Positions 1-9,296 are shown, counted from the first letter of the stretch. The stretch: DNA of 63,993 bases from an uncultured Paracoccaceae bacterium (GCA_938028765.1 CALIZF010000022.1:1-63993), one strand, 5' to 3'. Translations and numbers: made by a program. Notes: a model not told the origin generated them from the letters alone.

Positions 1-1630
1 GCGCCTCGGCATCGGGCAGCGGCGCGACGGCCGGGGGCGCGGGCGCGGGTTCGGCCGCCGGGGCCGGCGGCGCGGCCGGCAGCGCCGCGACCGCCTCGGC
101 TGCCGCTGGCGCCTCGGCCCCCGGATCGGGCGGGTCGAGGAACAGCGAGGCCCAGATCGCCACCGCCCCGAGCAGAAGGACGAGGATCCCCGTCAGGATC
201 AGTCCGACCGGCAGGTGCCGCTTCGCGGCGGCGCCGCGCCGCAGCTGCGCATCAGGAGCTTCCGCGCCGCGCCGCGCCGGTGCGGGCGGCGCGGCCTCCG
301 GCTGGTCCTCGGGCTCAGGCGCGCGTGCAGGCGCAACGGCGCGCAGTGTCGCCGCGGCAGTGGCCGGGCGCACGGGTTGGCTGGCGACGACGGCGGGCCG
401 GGCGGGCGGCTTGGCCGACTGTGGCCCCTTGGCGGCCGGGCGGGGCGGCTTGGGCAACGGATCGCCACCCTGCACGCTGCGCAAGGGCAGGCCGCCGGCT
501 CGACGCGGCGGCGCCGGCGGCGGTGGCGGGGCGGGACGCGGCGGGCCAGGGGCGCGGTCCGTGTTGCGCGGTGGCAGCACGCGGATTTCGGCCTCGCGTC
601 GCGCCGGAGGCTCGACCGCCGCGGATGGCGCGGACGGTGGCGGCGGGGGTGGCGCGGGCTGGGGCGGCGCGGGGCGTGCCCCGGCCTCGGCCGGCGGGCC
701 CGGCGGCGCGGCACGGGCGGGCGCGGGGTCGGGCGCGGCGGCGGTTGCCTTCGCTGCGGGCGGGGCCGGAGCGGGGGGTGGCTGCGGCGCCTCTGCGCGA
801 AAGGGCGGCGGGGCAGGCTCGACTGCTGCGGCCGCCGGCAGGGGAGGTGCAGGCGGCGGCACCCGTGCCGCGGCCCGGGGGGCCTCAGGGGCAGGATCCG
901 CCGCGACGGGATCGGGCCGCGGCGCCGACGCAGGCTTCGGCACTGCGGCGGGCGCGGATGCGGCGGGCGGGGGCGCCGTGGCCGGCTCGGCCTCCGCCAT
1001 GTCCGGCCCCCCTGAGGTGGCCGGTCCCTCGGCCGCGGCCGCCGCCTGCGCCACGCTGCGGGTCGCCCGTGCGCGCGGTTCGGACTGCGGGCGGGATTCG
1101 CGCGCGACGATGCGGATCGGGTCCTGGTCGCGCTCGACCGTCGCGGCACCAGCGGCCTTCGTCGGGCCGAACCAGGGTTCGCCCCCGAAGGCGCCGGCCG
1201 GCGGGATCGCCACGAACGAGACGGGGTTGAACCGGTGTTCGACCGCGAATGCCTCGGCCTCAGCCAGCGTCTCCTTCGCGACGACGGCGACCTGCACGGT
1301 CGTCCCGGTGCCCGACCAGTCGAATGCCAGTTCCTCGACCGCATAGGGCGTCCGACCGTCCAGCGCAGCGGCGATCTGGGCCCGCCGCTCGGCCACCGAG
1401 GGGCCAGGCGCCTCGATCTCGAGATAGCGGATCTCGGAATTCGGGATCACAAGCTTCGTGCCGAACCCCTGGGGTTCGAGGCCGAGCGCCGATCCGCGCA
1501 GGTAGGACAGCGCGGCCGGAAGGTCAGGATCGGCAAAGGCAACCTCGCCCACAGGGTGCCAGCCCTGGGGCGTGCGATGCAGAAGCCCGATCCTGTCGTT
1601 GGAGAGGTTGAGGGCAAAGCTGGGCTTCAT
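1..1630 (-). CDS. Partial Pro/Ala-rich protein with one transmembrane helix, function unknown
   Basis: The reading frame starts at an ATG (complement of 1628-1630) and stays open to the window edge, so the C-terminus is missing. The first ~150 residues look folded: they begin MKPSFALNLSNDRIGLL and alternate strands and helices in a way that recalls the actin-like N-terminal domain of GspL/PilM proteins, which is only an impression. Residues ~150-470 are a low-complexity Pro/Ala/Arg linker. A single hydrophobic helix follows at about residues 473-498 (LPVGLILTGILVLLLGAVAI), then another Ala/Pro-rich stretch. This suggests a cytoplasmic domain, a long tether, one membrane span and a periplasmic tail. 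Similar proteins in this family of bacteria are often misnamed translation initiation factor because of the Pro/Ala linker; nothing here supports that name. Confidence 0.65.
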   Translation of the reverse strand, partial: MKPSFALNLSNDRIGLLHRTPQGWHPVGEVAFADPDLPAALSYLRGSALGLEPQGFGTKLVIPNSEIRYLEIEAPGPSVAERRAQIAAALDGRTPYAVEELAFDWSGTGTTVQVAVVAKETLAEAEAFAVEHRFNPVSFVAIPPAGAFGGEPWFGPTKAAGAATVERDQDPIRIVARESRPQSEPRARATRSVAQAAAAAEGPATSGGPDMAEAEPATAPPPAASAPAAVPKPASAPRPDPVAADPAPEAPRAAARVPPPAPPLPAAAAVEPAPPPFRAEAPQPPPAPAPPAAKATAAAPDPAPARAAPPGPPAEAGARPAPPQPAPPPPPPSAPSAAVEPPARREAEIRVLPPRNTDRAPGPPRPAPPPPPAPPRRAGGLPLRSVQGGDPLPKPPRPAAKGPQSAKPPARPAVVASQPVRPATAAATLRAVAPARAPEPEDQPEAAPPAPARRGAEAPDAQLRRGAAAKRHLPVGLILTGILVLLLGAVAIWASLFLDPPDPGAEAPAAAEAVAALPAAPPAPAAEPAPAPPAVAPLPDAEA

Positions 1631-1800
1631 GCGGCCGCTCTAGCACAGGGGCGCGCGGGGGCGAAGCGCCGCGCCGCACCTCCTTCCACTACAGCAGGAA
1701 ACCGCCGAAGAAAAGAAGGCCACCCCGAAGGCCCTTACAATGCCGCGCCCGCAGGAGCAAATCGGCGCACGATAGCCCAGCCGCAACGAGGATCGCGTCG

Positions 1801-2511
1801 ATGACCCTTCGCCTTGCCCCTGCCGTCCTGCTCGCCGCCGCGCTGTCCGCGCTGCCGGCCGCGCTGGCGGCCCAGAGCGCCGAAACGCCCGCCCGCCTTG
1901 CCGTGACCGGCACCGGCCGGGTCGATGCCGCCCCCGACATGGCTGTCGTCACGCTCGGGGTGCAGACGCAGGCCCGCACCGCCGCCCAGGCGCTTGCGGA
2001 CAACAACGCCCGCCTCGCTTCCGTGATCGCCCGCCTGCGCGAGGCCGGGATCGCCCCGCGCGACGTGCAGACCAGCGGCCTCAGCCTCGGCCCTCGCTAC
2101 GATTACGGCGACGGCCGCACCCCGCGCCTCGTCGGCTACGAGGCGTCGAACCAGCTGTCGGTGCGCGTGCGCGCGCTCGACACCCTCGGGACCGTCCTCG
2201 ATGCGGCCGTGTCGGACGGCGCGAACACGCTCGGCGGGCTGACCTTCACGCTCGCAGATCCCGGGCCGGCGCGGGACGCGGCACTGGCCGCGGCCGCGGC
2301 CGATGCCCGCCGCAAGGCACAGCTTATGGCCGAAGCCGCGGGCGTGCGCCTCGGCCGGGTGCTCGAGATCACCGAGCATGGCGGCTACGCGCCGCCGCAG
2401 CCGATGCTTCGCGCCGCCATGGCCGATGCCGCGCCCGCCTCCGTGCCGGTGGAGGCCGGCGAGATCAGCTATTCTGCGACCGTCGGCATCGTCTACGCGC
2501 TGGCCGAGTGA
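1801..2511 (+). CDS. SIMPL domain (DUF541) periplasmic protein
   Basis: 236 residues beginning with a clear signal peptide (MTLRLAPAVLLAAALSALP, cleavage probably after AALAAQ). The mature part has the DUF541/SIMPL pattern: a short strand with VTGTGRVDAAPDMAVVTLGV, a helix with ALADNNARLASVIARLREAGI, then DVQTSGLSLGPRYDY, and a C-terminal helix DARRKAQLMAEAAGVRLGRV. E. coli YggE, linked to oxidative stress tolerance, is in this family, but the biochemical role is not settled. The gene is divergent from the partial gene on its left; the 170 bp between them holds no other gene. Its stop lies 46 bp before the end of the convergent metY. Confidence 0.85.
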   Translation: MTLRLAPAVLLAAALSALPAALAAQSAETPARLAVTGTGRVDAAPDMAVVTLGVQTQARTAAQALADNNARLASVIARLREAGIAPRDVQTSGLSLGPRYDYGDGRTPRLVGYEASNQLSVRVRALDTLGTVLDAAVSDGANTLGGLTFTLADPGPARDAALAAAAADARRKAQLMAEAAGVRLGRVLEITEHGGYAPPQPMLRAAMADAAPASVPVEAGEISYSATVGIVYALAE

Positions 2512-2557
2512 GCGGCCGGGCGGCCGGCCCGGCCCGGCCGCTGCGCCCCGCCGGCGG

Positions 2558-3844
2558 TCAGGCGGTCGCCTTCGCCAGTGCCTGGTCGAGGTCGGCGATA
2601 AGGTCGTCGGCATCCTCGATCCCGATCGAGACGCGCACCACCTCGGGCGCAGCACCCGCCGCGCGCTGCTGCTCGGGCGTCAGCTGACGGTGTGTGGTCG
2701 AGGCCGAATGGATGATGAGGCTGCGGGTGTCGCCGAGGTTGGCCACATGGCTGAAGAGCTCGAGGCTGTCCACCAGCCGCACGCAGGCCTGATACCCGCC
2801 CTTCACCGCGAAGGTGAACAGCGCGCCCGCCCCCTTCGGGCAGACCGTCGCCACCCGGTGATGCCAGGGCGAGGACGGCAGGCCCGCATAGGTGACGTAG
2901 TCCACCCGCGGGTCGTTCTCGAGCCATGTCGCCACCTTCACCGCGTTCTCGACATGCCGTTGCATCCGCAGGCTGAGCGTCTCGATCCCGAGCAGCGTGT
3001 AATGCGCCGCCTGCGGGTTCATCGTCATGCCGAGGTCGCGCAGGCCGATGGCGATGCCATGGAATGTATAGGCAAGAGGGCCGAAGGTCTCGTGGAACTT
3101 CAGCCCGTGATAGGCGGGTTCGGGCGCCGACAGCGCGGGGAACTTGCCCGAGGCCGACCAGTCGAACCGCCCCGAATCGACGATCGCGCCGCCCGTGACG
3201 GTGCCGTTGCCGGTCAGGTATTTCGTGGTCGAGTGGATGACCAGCGTCGCCCCGTGCTCGATCGGGCGGCAGAGGTAGGGGCTGGCCGAGGTATTGTCGA
3301 CCAGAAGCGGCACGCCCGCCCGGTCGGCCACCGCCGCCACGGCGGGCAGGTCGGTGATGTAGCCGCCGGGGTTCGCGATCGATTCGCAGAAGATCGCCCG
3401 GGTGTCGCCGTCCACCGCGGCCTCCAGCGCGGCGAGATCGTCGAAATCGACGAACTTCGCCGACCAGCCGAACTTGCGGATGGTGTTGGTGAACTGCTGC
3501 ACCGTCCCGCCGTAGAGCCGGGTCGAGGCCACCACGTTGCGGCCGGGTGCCATCAGCGGGAACAGCGCCATGATCTGCGCGGCATGGCCCGACGCGCAGC
3601 ACACCGCGCCCACTCCGCCTTCGAGCGTGGCGATGCGTTCCTGCAGCGCCGAGACGGTCGGGTTCGTCAGCCGCGAATAGATGTAGCCCACTTCCTGCAG
3701 GTTGAAGAGCGCCGCGGCATGGTCGGCGTCGCGGAACACATAGGCGGTCGTCTGATAGATCGGCACCTGCCGCGCGCCCGTCGCCGGATCCGGCCGGGCG
3801 CCGGCGTGGATCTGCAGCGTGTCGAATCCGTAGGTCCTGGTCAT
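2558..3844 (-). CDS. metY: O-acetylhomoserine aminocarboxypropyltransferase (sulfhydrylase)
   Basis: 428 residues, the usual length for MetY. This PLP enzyme makes homocysteine (or methionine) from O-acetylhomoserine and sulfide (or methanethiol) in the cytosol. Family marks include the opening FDTLQIHAGARPDPATGARQ, the YSRLTNPT region, the phosphate-binding CCASGHAAQ loop and the PLP lysine, K208, in VIHSTTKYLTGNG. The C-terminus has the typical RVSIGIEDADDLIADLDQAL. The ATG at 3842-3844 is chosen because GGAGG lies 6 bases upstream; the frame is open further upstream but carries no homology. It stands alone. The 290 bp upstream show no recognisable SAM-II riboswitch, although such elements are common before met genes in alphaproteobacteria. 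Confidence 0.93.
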   Translation of the reverse strand: MTRTYGFDTLQIHAGARPDPATGARQVPIYQTTAYVFRDADHAAALFNLQEVGYIYSRLTNPTVSALQERIATLEGGVGAVCCASGHAAQIMALFPLMAPGRNVVASTRLYGGTVQQFTNTIRKFGWSAKFVDFDDLAALEAAVDGDTRAIFCESIANPGGYITDLPAVAAVADRAGVPLLVDNTSASPYLCRPIEHGATLVIHSTTKYLTGNGTVTGGAIVDSGRFDWSASGKFPALSAPEPAYHGLKFHETFGPLAYTFHGIAIGLRDLGMTMNPQAAHYTLLGIETLSLRMQRHVENAVKVATWLENDPRVDYVTYAGLPSSPWHHRVATVCPKGAGALFTFAVKGGYQACVRLVDSLELFSHVANLGDTRSLIIHSASTTHRQLTPEQQRAAGAAPEVVRVSIGIEDADDLIADLDQALAKATA

Positions 3845-4134
3845 CGCATCCTCCGTGGCCTCGCGCGACCCTAAGCGCGCGCCCGTCCCGGCCGCAATGG
3901 CGCAGGCGCGCGCCGGGCCTCCCCTCCTCCCCCCCCCCGCGCGCCGCGTTGCGGAACGGCGAAGGCCGGCAGGCCGGGCGCGGGCCGGATGCGGCCGCGG
4001 TCCTGCACCCGCCAACACCCCCCCGCCCGGCTTCGTCTTGTTCCGAATACTCTCCGGGGGGTGAATGACCGAAGGCCAGAGGGGGGCGGAAAGCCCTCCT
4101 TTCCGATGGTCGGCCCCGGGCGGCGGCCGCGCGG

Positions 4135-5127
4135 TCAGCGCATCCACAGCCCCTCGCGCTTCAGCGCGTTGCGGATCACCCGTTCCTGCCGCGGCAGGTC
4201 GGTGCGGTCGAAGAGGGCGCGCGCCCTGCGCCCCCGGCCCTGGTAGACGAACCGGCGGACAGGTTCCCAGGCCTTCAGGACACGGCGGACAGGGCCCTTG
4301 CCGATCGCCTCTTCCAGCACCGCCACCGCCCGTTCGCTCTCGCGCGCAAAGAGCAGCGGCAACGTGCGCCAGTGGCAGGTCACGTCGCCGTCGAGCCCGG
4401 CCAGCCCGGGTCCCGGCCGCCCGCCGCCGAAGCTGTGGATGACCAGCGGCAGCACCGCCTGGTCGAGCCAGGGGTCGAGGCTCTGGCAGGCCAGCGCCGG
4501 GCCGGGATCGGCGCGCACCGCCGCCGCCCAGTCGGCGAAGCGGGCGCCGAAGGTCGGGCCGCAGCGGTGGAAGAACCAGCCTGCGTTGAAATAGAGATAG
4601 CGCTCCCAGTGGCCTTCCGGCTGCGCGGGATCGAGCGAGGAAGCGAAGTCGAGGCCGAAGCGGTCGTAAAGCGCCCGCCAGATGTCCTCGAGCTCCCAGT
4701 AGGGCTGCGGCTCGGGCCAGGTGCCCTCGCGCCGCATCGAGGCAGAGGGGCGGTCGAAGTCGAAGGCAAGGGTGCCGAGGTCGCCGATCACCAGAGTGTC
4801 GGTGTCGAGAAACAGGAAGGGCTCGCCCGGCGGCAGCGCGGCGAGCGCCTCGATCTTGTTGCCGTAAGGATAGCGGGCGCCGAAGCGGCGGCTCTCGAAG
4901 GGCAGGAAGATGCCGCCCATCTCTTCGATCAGCGCCCGCAGCGCGGGGTCCGACACCCGCGGGTCGGACGGCCAGAGGGGGCCGGGCTGCGGCTCGGCCA
5001 CGAAGAGGCGGCCGGCAAAGCCGGGATTGGTCAGCCGCAACGAGGCCGCGAGGATCGCCGCCTCGTAGCCCAGCCGGCCGTCCTGCGCGACCACGAGGAT
5101 GTTGAACCGCTGCGCCGCGTCCGCCAT
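4135..5127 (-). CDS. Glycosyltransferase-like protein (nucleotide-diphospho-sugar transferase fold)
   Basis: 330 residues. It opens with a Rossmann-like strand (FNILVVAQDGRLGYEAAILAA), followed at about residue 105 by FLFLDTDTLVIGDL, whose DTD matches the metal-binding DxD of retaining glycosyltransferases. A second block, LYFNAGWFFHRCG, is the kind of acceptor or sugar-binding motif seen in GT8-like enzymes. There is no signal peptide or membrane helix, so it should be cytosolic or peripheral. The substrate cannot be told, and neighbours (metY, dimethylargininase) give no hint. The ATG at 5125-5127 fits the homologous start; a much longer open frame upstream overlaps the next gene and is not supported. 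A short hairpin (CGGAAAG/CTTTCCG, 4087-4105) lies just after the stop. Confidence 0.75.
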   Translation of the reverse strand: MADAAQRFNILVVAQDGRLGYEAAILAASLRLTNPGFAGRLFVAEPQPGPLWPSDPRVSDPALRALIEEMGGIFLPFESRRFGARYPYGNKIEALAALPPGEPFLFLDTDTLVIGDLGTLAFDFDRPSASMRREGTWPEPQPYWELEDIWRALYDRFGLDFASSLDPAQPEGHWERYLYFNAGWFFHRCGPTFGARFADWAAAVRADPGPALACQSLDPWLDQAVLPLVIHSFGGGRPGPGLAGLDGDVTCHWRTLPLLFARESERAVAVLEEAIGKGPVRRVLKAWEPVRRFVYQGRGRRARALFDRTDLPRQERVIRNALKREGLWMR

Positions 5128-5366
5128 GCCGACTGCCCGTTCCGCCGCGGCGACGATAGGCGGCGGCGAAGCGGGAGGGAAGGCAGGCCGTGCGGCGGCG
5201 GATCCTTCGGCGGCGGTCTCTGACGGCGGGGGCCGTGGCGGCCGCGGCGGCGCCACGACGCGCTGCCTCGGGCCCGCCGCATGAGCCTGCTGCGATCCCG
5301 CCTCGCGACGGCCGTGCCGGGCCGCGGCGGAACATCCGGCGCGACGCGGGTCCGATGCCGCGACGG

Positions 5367-6161
5367 TCAGCCGGGCGGGGTGAAGCGCAGGCTGAGGCAG
5401 GACATGCCGCCGTCGAGCTTGGCGGCCTGCGCATTGCCGATCTCGACGACGCGATAGCCCGCAGCGACCAGCGCGTCGCGCGTCCGGGGGAAGCCGGCGG
5501 GGAAGATCACCGCGCCGTTGACGCGGATCGCGTTCGCCGCCGCCTCTTCCCCCGGGGCCACCGGGATCACGCGCCGCCCGGCGAAGCAGCCGGTCGCGGC
5601 CAGCCGGTCGGTGGCCAGGACGGTTTCGGCATCGAGCAGCGAACAGTCGGTCTTGAAGTGCAGGACACCCGGCGGCGTTTCGACCATCCGCACCGGCCAG
5701 CCCCAGGGCGCCACCGCTGCGGCCAGCGCCGCGACGCCGGCGGCGTTGGTGCGCGCCGACAGGCCGGCGAGGATCGCGTCCTCGGTCATCATCAGGTCGC
5801 CGCCCTCGACGAAGCCCTCGGCCAGATGCACGACCCGGTCGCCGTAGTGCCGGGCGAGATGCGGGGCCATCGCTGCCGCCTCGCCGAAGCGCGACGGCGC
5901 GCCGGGGCGCAGGACGACGGCGCCGTCGGGCAGGCACAGCGCGGTATCCTCGACGAACACGGAATCGGGGAAGGCGTCCATCTGCGGCAGGACGGTGACC
6001 GCGAGGCCCTCGGCCCGCAGGGCGGCCACATAGGCCGCGTGATCGGCGCGGAAGGCAGCGATGTCGGGCGCCCCGGTGTCGACGGCGCGCAGGCCCGCGA
6101 CCGCGCTGGCCGCGGGTTCGCGCGCGATGGCGCGGGTGAAGGCGAAGGACCGGCCGGACAT
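5367..6161 (-). CDS. Dimethylargininase (DDAH), arginine deiminase superfamily
   Basis: 264 residues. DDAH hydrolyses N-omega-methylated arginines to citrulline and methylamine or dimethylamine. The catalytic set of the family is visible: E119 in FVEGGD, H168 in GVLHFKTDCS and nucleophile C255 in GGMSCLSLRF. The His-to-Cys spacing of 87 residues equals that of the Pseudomonas enzyme (H162/C249). The conserved substrate loop FPDSVFVEDTA is present. The gene is the last of the minus-strand operon with the TRAP transporter, 71 bp after dctP and separated from it by a strong hairpin. The context suggests that the imported compound may carry a guanidino or substituted-amidino group. A related amidinohydrolase specificity is possible. 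Confidence 0.88.
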   Translation of the reverse strand: MSGRSFAFTRAIAREPAASAVAGLRAVDTGAPDIAAFRADHAAYVAALRAEGLAVTVLPQMDAFPDSVFVEDTALCLPDGAVVLRPGAPSRFGEAAAMAPHLARHYGDRVVHLAEGFVEGGDLMMTEDAILAGLSARTNAAGVAALAAAVAPWGWPVRMVETPPGVLHFKTDCSLLDAETVLATDRLAATGCFAGRRVIPVAPGEEAAANAIRVNGAVIFPAGFPRTRDALVAAGYRVVEIGNAQAAKLDGGMSCLSLRFTPPG

Positions 6162-6182
6162 GGCATTCCCCGGAAAAGACGT

Positions 6183-6212
6183 GCGGGCGGCCCTGCTTGC
6201 AGGGCCGCCCGC
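6183..6212 (-). terminator. Intercistronic hairpin between dctP-like gene and dimethylargininase
   Basis: Perfect inverted repeat GCGGGCGGCCCTGC / GCAGGGCCGCCCGC with a 2-base TT centre. On the minus strand it is followed by ACGTCTTTT, a partial U tract. It lies between the stop of the TRAP binding protein and the dimethylargininase start. It would suit a partial terminator or mRNA-stabilising stem that keeps binding-protein transcript in excess over the downstream enzyme. Confidence 0.7.
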
Positions 6213-6232
6213 GTGGCGTCAACGGGCCCGCG

Positions 6233-7291
6233 TCAGTTCAGGTCGGCCGCGCGTGCGGCGTCCACCTTCGCCTGCGCCTCGGCCACCGCCGCCATGAAGC
6301 GGTCCAGCACCTCGGCCCCGTCCCGCACGTTCGTGCGGAACCAGTCGAGCGCGGGGGCGGCGGCCGCGGCGAAGGCCGCCTTTTCCTCGGGCGAGGGCAC
6401 ATAGATGTCGCCGCCTGCGGCAAGGAAGGCTTCGTAGGCCGCGATCTCCTTCCGCTTGGGGCTGGCGAAGGTGGCCTGCTGAAGCGCGGCGAAGCCGTCC
6501 ACCACTACGCGCTTCTGCGCCTCGGTCAGGCTGTCGAAGCGGGCCTGGCTCATCCACCAGAAGGCGCCCATGTAGCTGTGCCCGTCGAGCGTGATGTATT
6601 TGAGCCCCGCGTCGGGGAACTTCATGTTCATGATGTCGGTGATCCCGTTCGCCGTCCCTTCGACCACGCCGGTCTGCAGCGAGGTGAAGAGCTCGGGCCA
6701 CGGAATGGGCGTCGGGCTTGCGCCAAGGCCGCGCGCCAGCACCTGCGGCAGGTCGGCGGGCACGGTGCGAAGTTTCAGCCCCGCGAGGTCGGCGGGCTGC
6801 GTCACGCGGCGTTTGGTGTTGGCGTAGTTGCGCCAGCCGCCGGTGTTGCCGACCGTCATCAGCCGGATGGTGCCGTCGCTGTCCGCCAGCGCCTTCTCGC
6901 GCAGGTAGCGCACGAAGTCGCCCGTCAGCACCGTCTCGGCGACCCGGTCATCGCTCATCAGATAGGGCAGGTCGAGAACCTGGATGTAGGGAAAGAGCGC
7001 CGCCGCCCCGCCCGAGGTCGAGATGAAGATATCGATCGAGCCGTCGGCAACGCCCTGCAGGCATTCCTGACCTGTGGCGCAGAGCTGGGTGCCGATGAAC
7101 AGCTCGACCTTGATCGCGCCGTTCGAGGCGTTCTCGACGAAGTTCTTGAAGACGACCAGGCCGTCATAGTCCTCGTCCTCGGTGTTCGACGTCGCGGTGG
7201 CGCGCAGGACGATTTCCTGCGCCCATCCGGCCGCTGCCGTGCCGGCGAGCAGCGCCGCGACGGCGAGGGTCTTGAGCGTGGTCCGGATCAT
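6233..7291 (-). CDS. TRAP transporter solute-binding protein (DctP family)
   Basis: 352 residues with a signal peptide (MIRTTLKTLAVAALLAGTAAAG, cut after GWAQ). The DctP fold is recognisable from LRTVPADLPQVLARGLGASP, from TPIPWPELFTSLQTGVVEGTANGI, where the ELFTSLQTGVVEG block is the family signature, and from MKFPDAGLKYITLDGHSY. It captures the substrate in the periplasm for the QM membrane complex. The start at 7289-7291 follows GGGAGGA at good spacing. It is 23 bp downstream of the large permease gene in the same operon. The substrate is not evident; the arginine usually used to hold a carboxylate probably corresponds to the one in GLKLRTVP. Confidence 0.92.
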   Translation of the reverse strand: MIRTTLKTLAVAALLAGTAAAGWAQEIVLRATATSNTEDEDYDGLVVFKNFVENASNGAIKVELFIGTQLCATGQECLQGVADGSIDIFISTSGGAAALFPYIQVLDLPYLMSDDRVAETVLTGDFVRYLREKALADSDGTIRLMTVGNTGGWRNYANTKRRVTQPADLAGLKLRTVPADLPQVLARGLGASPTPIPWPELFTSLQTGVVEGTANGITDIMNMKFPDAGLKYITLDGHSYMGAFWWMSQARFDSLTEAQKRVVVDGFAALQQATFASPKRKEIAAYEAFLAAGGDIYVPSPEEKAAFAAAAAPALDWFRTNVRDGAEVLDRFMAAVAEAQAKVDAARAADLN

Positions 7292-7314
7292 GGTTCCTCC
7301 CAGTGGTTTTCCGG

Positions 7315-8604
7315 TCAGTTCACGAAGCCCGCAAGCCGCGGGATCGTCAGCGAAAGTGCGGGAATATAGGTGATCAGGAAGATCACGATGGCATGAACCG
7401 CCAGGAACGGCAGGATCGCGCGCGCGATCGTCTCCACCTTCTCGCCCGAGACGGACGAGGCGACGAAGAGGACCAGCCCCATCGGCGGCGTGGCCAGCCC
7501 CACCGTCAGGTTCACCGCCATGATGATGGCGAAGTGGACGGGTTCCACCCCCATCTCGATGAAGATAGGCCCGAGGATCGGCCCGAGGATGATGATCGCC
7601 GGCCCCGCATCGAGGAACATCCCCACGATGAACAGGAGGATGTTGATCAGGAACAAAAGGATCAGCGGGTTGTCCGACAGGGCAAGGATGATCCCCGCGA
7701 GCTGCTCGGGCGTCCGCGCGAGCGAAGCGACCGTTTTGAACGCCATGGCCGCGCCGACCAGCAGCAGGACGACCGCCGATGTCACGCCCGCGGCCGAGAA
7801 GATGCTGGGAAGGTCCGCAGGGCGCAACGACCGCATGACGAAGAGCCCGACGATCAGCGCATAGCCGACGGCGACCGCCGCCGCCTCGGTCGGGGTGAAG
7901 ATGCCGCCGAGGATCCCGCCCAGGATGATGACCGGCGTCATGAGCGGCCAGAAGGCCCGCAGCGAGGCCTGCCCGGCCTCGCCCCACGTCGTCCGCCGCG
8001 AGGCGACGGGGAAATCGTAGCGGTCGGCCATGACCTTGATCATGATCATCAGGCCGATGCCCACCATCAGGCCCGGCACGATCCCGGCGAGGAACAGCGC
8101 CGCCACCGATTCCCCCATCACGTAGGCGTAGATGATCATGATGCCGGACGGGGGGATGATCGGGCCGATCACGCTGGAGGCGGCCGTGATCGCAGCCGCG
8201 AACCTGCGGGTATAGCCCTGCTTTTCCATCGCCGGGATCAGCATGGACCCGAGCGCGCTGGTATCGGCGACCGCCGACCCCGACAGCCCCGCGAAGAGGA
8301 TCGACGACAGGACGTTCACATGCGCAAGGCCGCCGCGAAGGTGGCCCATCATCGCCTGCGCGAACTCGACCAGCCGCAGGGTGATGCCGGACCGGTTCAT
8401 CAGCTCGCCGGCCAGCATGAAGAACGGGATCGCCATCAGCGGAAAGCTGTCCATCCCGTTGTAGACGTTGCGGTAGAGAAGGACGATGTCGCGCTCCATC
8501 CCGGCCTGCCATAGCAGCAGCGCCGGCGCGGCGATCAGGCCGAACACCACCGGCAGGCCGAGCGCCAGGAACACGAGGAAGAGCGGCAGGAACAGGCTCA
8601 GCAT
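7315..8604 (-). CDS. TRAP transporter large permease (DctM family)
   Basis: 429 residues, almost entirely hydrophobic, with the 12-13 transmembrane segments expected of DctM. Family motifs are LPVVFGLIAAPALLL near the start, FPLMAIPFFMLAGELMNRSGI, AGLSGSAVADTSALGSMLIP, and PPSGIMIIYAYVMGESV. It is the sodium-driven translocation subunit in the inner membrane. The ATG overlaps the stop of the small permease gene (ATGA), so the two are translationally coupled; a longer open frame upstream has no homology. It belongs to the intact monooxygenase / aldo-keto reductase / TRAP operon. Confidence 0.93.
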   Translation of the reverse strand: MLSLFLPLFLVFLALGLPVVFGLIAAPALLLWQAGMERDIVLLYRNVYNGMDSFPLMAIPFFMLAGELMNRSGITLRLVEFAQAMMGHLRGGLAHVNVLSSILFAGLSGSAVADTSALGSMLIPAMEKQGYTRRFAAAITAASSVIGPIIPPSGIMIIYAYVMGESVAALFLAGIVPGLMVGIGLMIMIKVMADRYDFPVASRRTTWGEAGQASLRAFWPLMTPVIILGGILGGIFTPTEAAAVAVGYALIVGLFVMRSLRPADLPSIFSAAGVTSAVVLLLVGAAMAFKTVASLARTPEQLAGIILALSDNPLILLFLINILLFIVGMFLDAGPAIIILGPILGPIFIEMGVEPVHFAIIMAVNLTVGLATPPMGLVLFVASSVSGEKVETIARAILPFLAVHAIVIFLITYIPALSLTIPRLAGFVN

Positions 8605-9296
8605 CAGTCGGCTCCTGCGGCGGCACGGGGCGGGGCGATGGGGTGAAGGCGGTCGGCTGCGCCCAGGGCCTCGACCGCGGCGCGCAGCCCCAGTTCGACG
8701 GTGACGAGGATCATCAGGCAGACGCCCGCGTGGAACGACAGCATCATCCACCAGCGGGGCACCTTGAACCAACCCGAGGCATCCGGCGCGGCCAGCGACC
8801 AGGCGGTGACGAGGTCGGGCAGATCCGCCAGCCCCGCGATCCCGCAGGCCGCCCGCAGGTCAAAGCGCACGCCGGTGTCGGGCACGTAAAGCGCATCGAG
8901 CCCCGACCGCGCGACAAAGCCGCAGAGTTCCGACGTGCCGATCCGGTAGGCGTAAAGCAGGATCGCTAGCACCATGGCCGACAGCGCCAGAGTCAGCACC
9001 GCGGCCGCCCGGCGGCTCAGCAGCGCTGTCAGCATGTCGATCCCGACGAAGCCCCCGCGCCGGTAGGCATGGGGCGCCATCAGGCCGGTCATCCACAGCA
9101 TGCAGAAGCGCGCGAGTTCCTCCGACCACGCCAGCGCGTTGCCGAGGGCGTAGCGGAACACCACCTGCACGAGGATCGAAGCCACCATGACCGCCACGCA
9201 CAGCGTGCCGACCGCGATCCCGACCGTCAGAAGCGCCGCGTTGATGCGCCCGATGACGGCCGCGGCGGCCGCCAGAACGCCGGTGACTGCGCCCAT
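8604..9296 (-). CDS. TRAP transporter small permease (DctQ family)
   Basis: 230 residues, slightly longer than typical DctQ (about 160-220). Four hydrophobic segments are visible, beginning with LLTVGIAVGTLCVAVMVASI, and followed by the signature VVFRYALGNALAWSEELARF, which holds the conserved Arg/Tyr and Glu-Glu of DctQ. The extra length is a loop between segments three and four (about residues 120-170, including two cysteines) that appears specific to this subfamily. The stop overlaps the dctM start. It lies 65 bp downstream of the aldo/keto reductase gene. Confidence 0.9.
   Translation of the reverse strand: MGAVTGVLAAAAAVIGRINAALLTVGIAVGTLCVAVMVASILVQVVFRYALGNALAWSEELARFCMLWMTGLMAPHAYRRGGFVGIDMLTALLSRRAAAVLTLALSAMVLAILLYAYRIGTSELCGFVARSGLDALYVPDTGVRFDLRAACGIAGLADLPDLVTAWSLAAPDASGWFKVPRWWMMLSFHAGVCLMILVTVELGLRAAVEALGAADRLHPIAPPRAAAGAD

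Noticed and set aside
1631-1800. Possible terminator hairpin (AAGGGCC / GGCCTT with CTTTTCTT on the minus strand)
   Set aside because: It lies between two divergent genes, with no gene positioned to end there, and the stem has a bulge.
3845-4134. A SAM-II riboswitch upstream of metY
   Set aside because: The expected SAM-II core was not found on the minus strand; only GC-rich sequence with short C and G runs.
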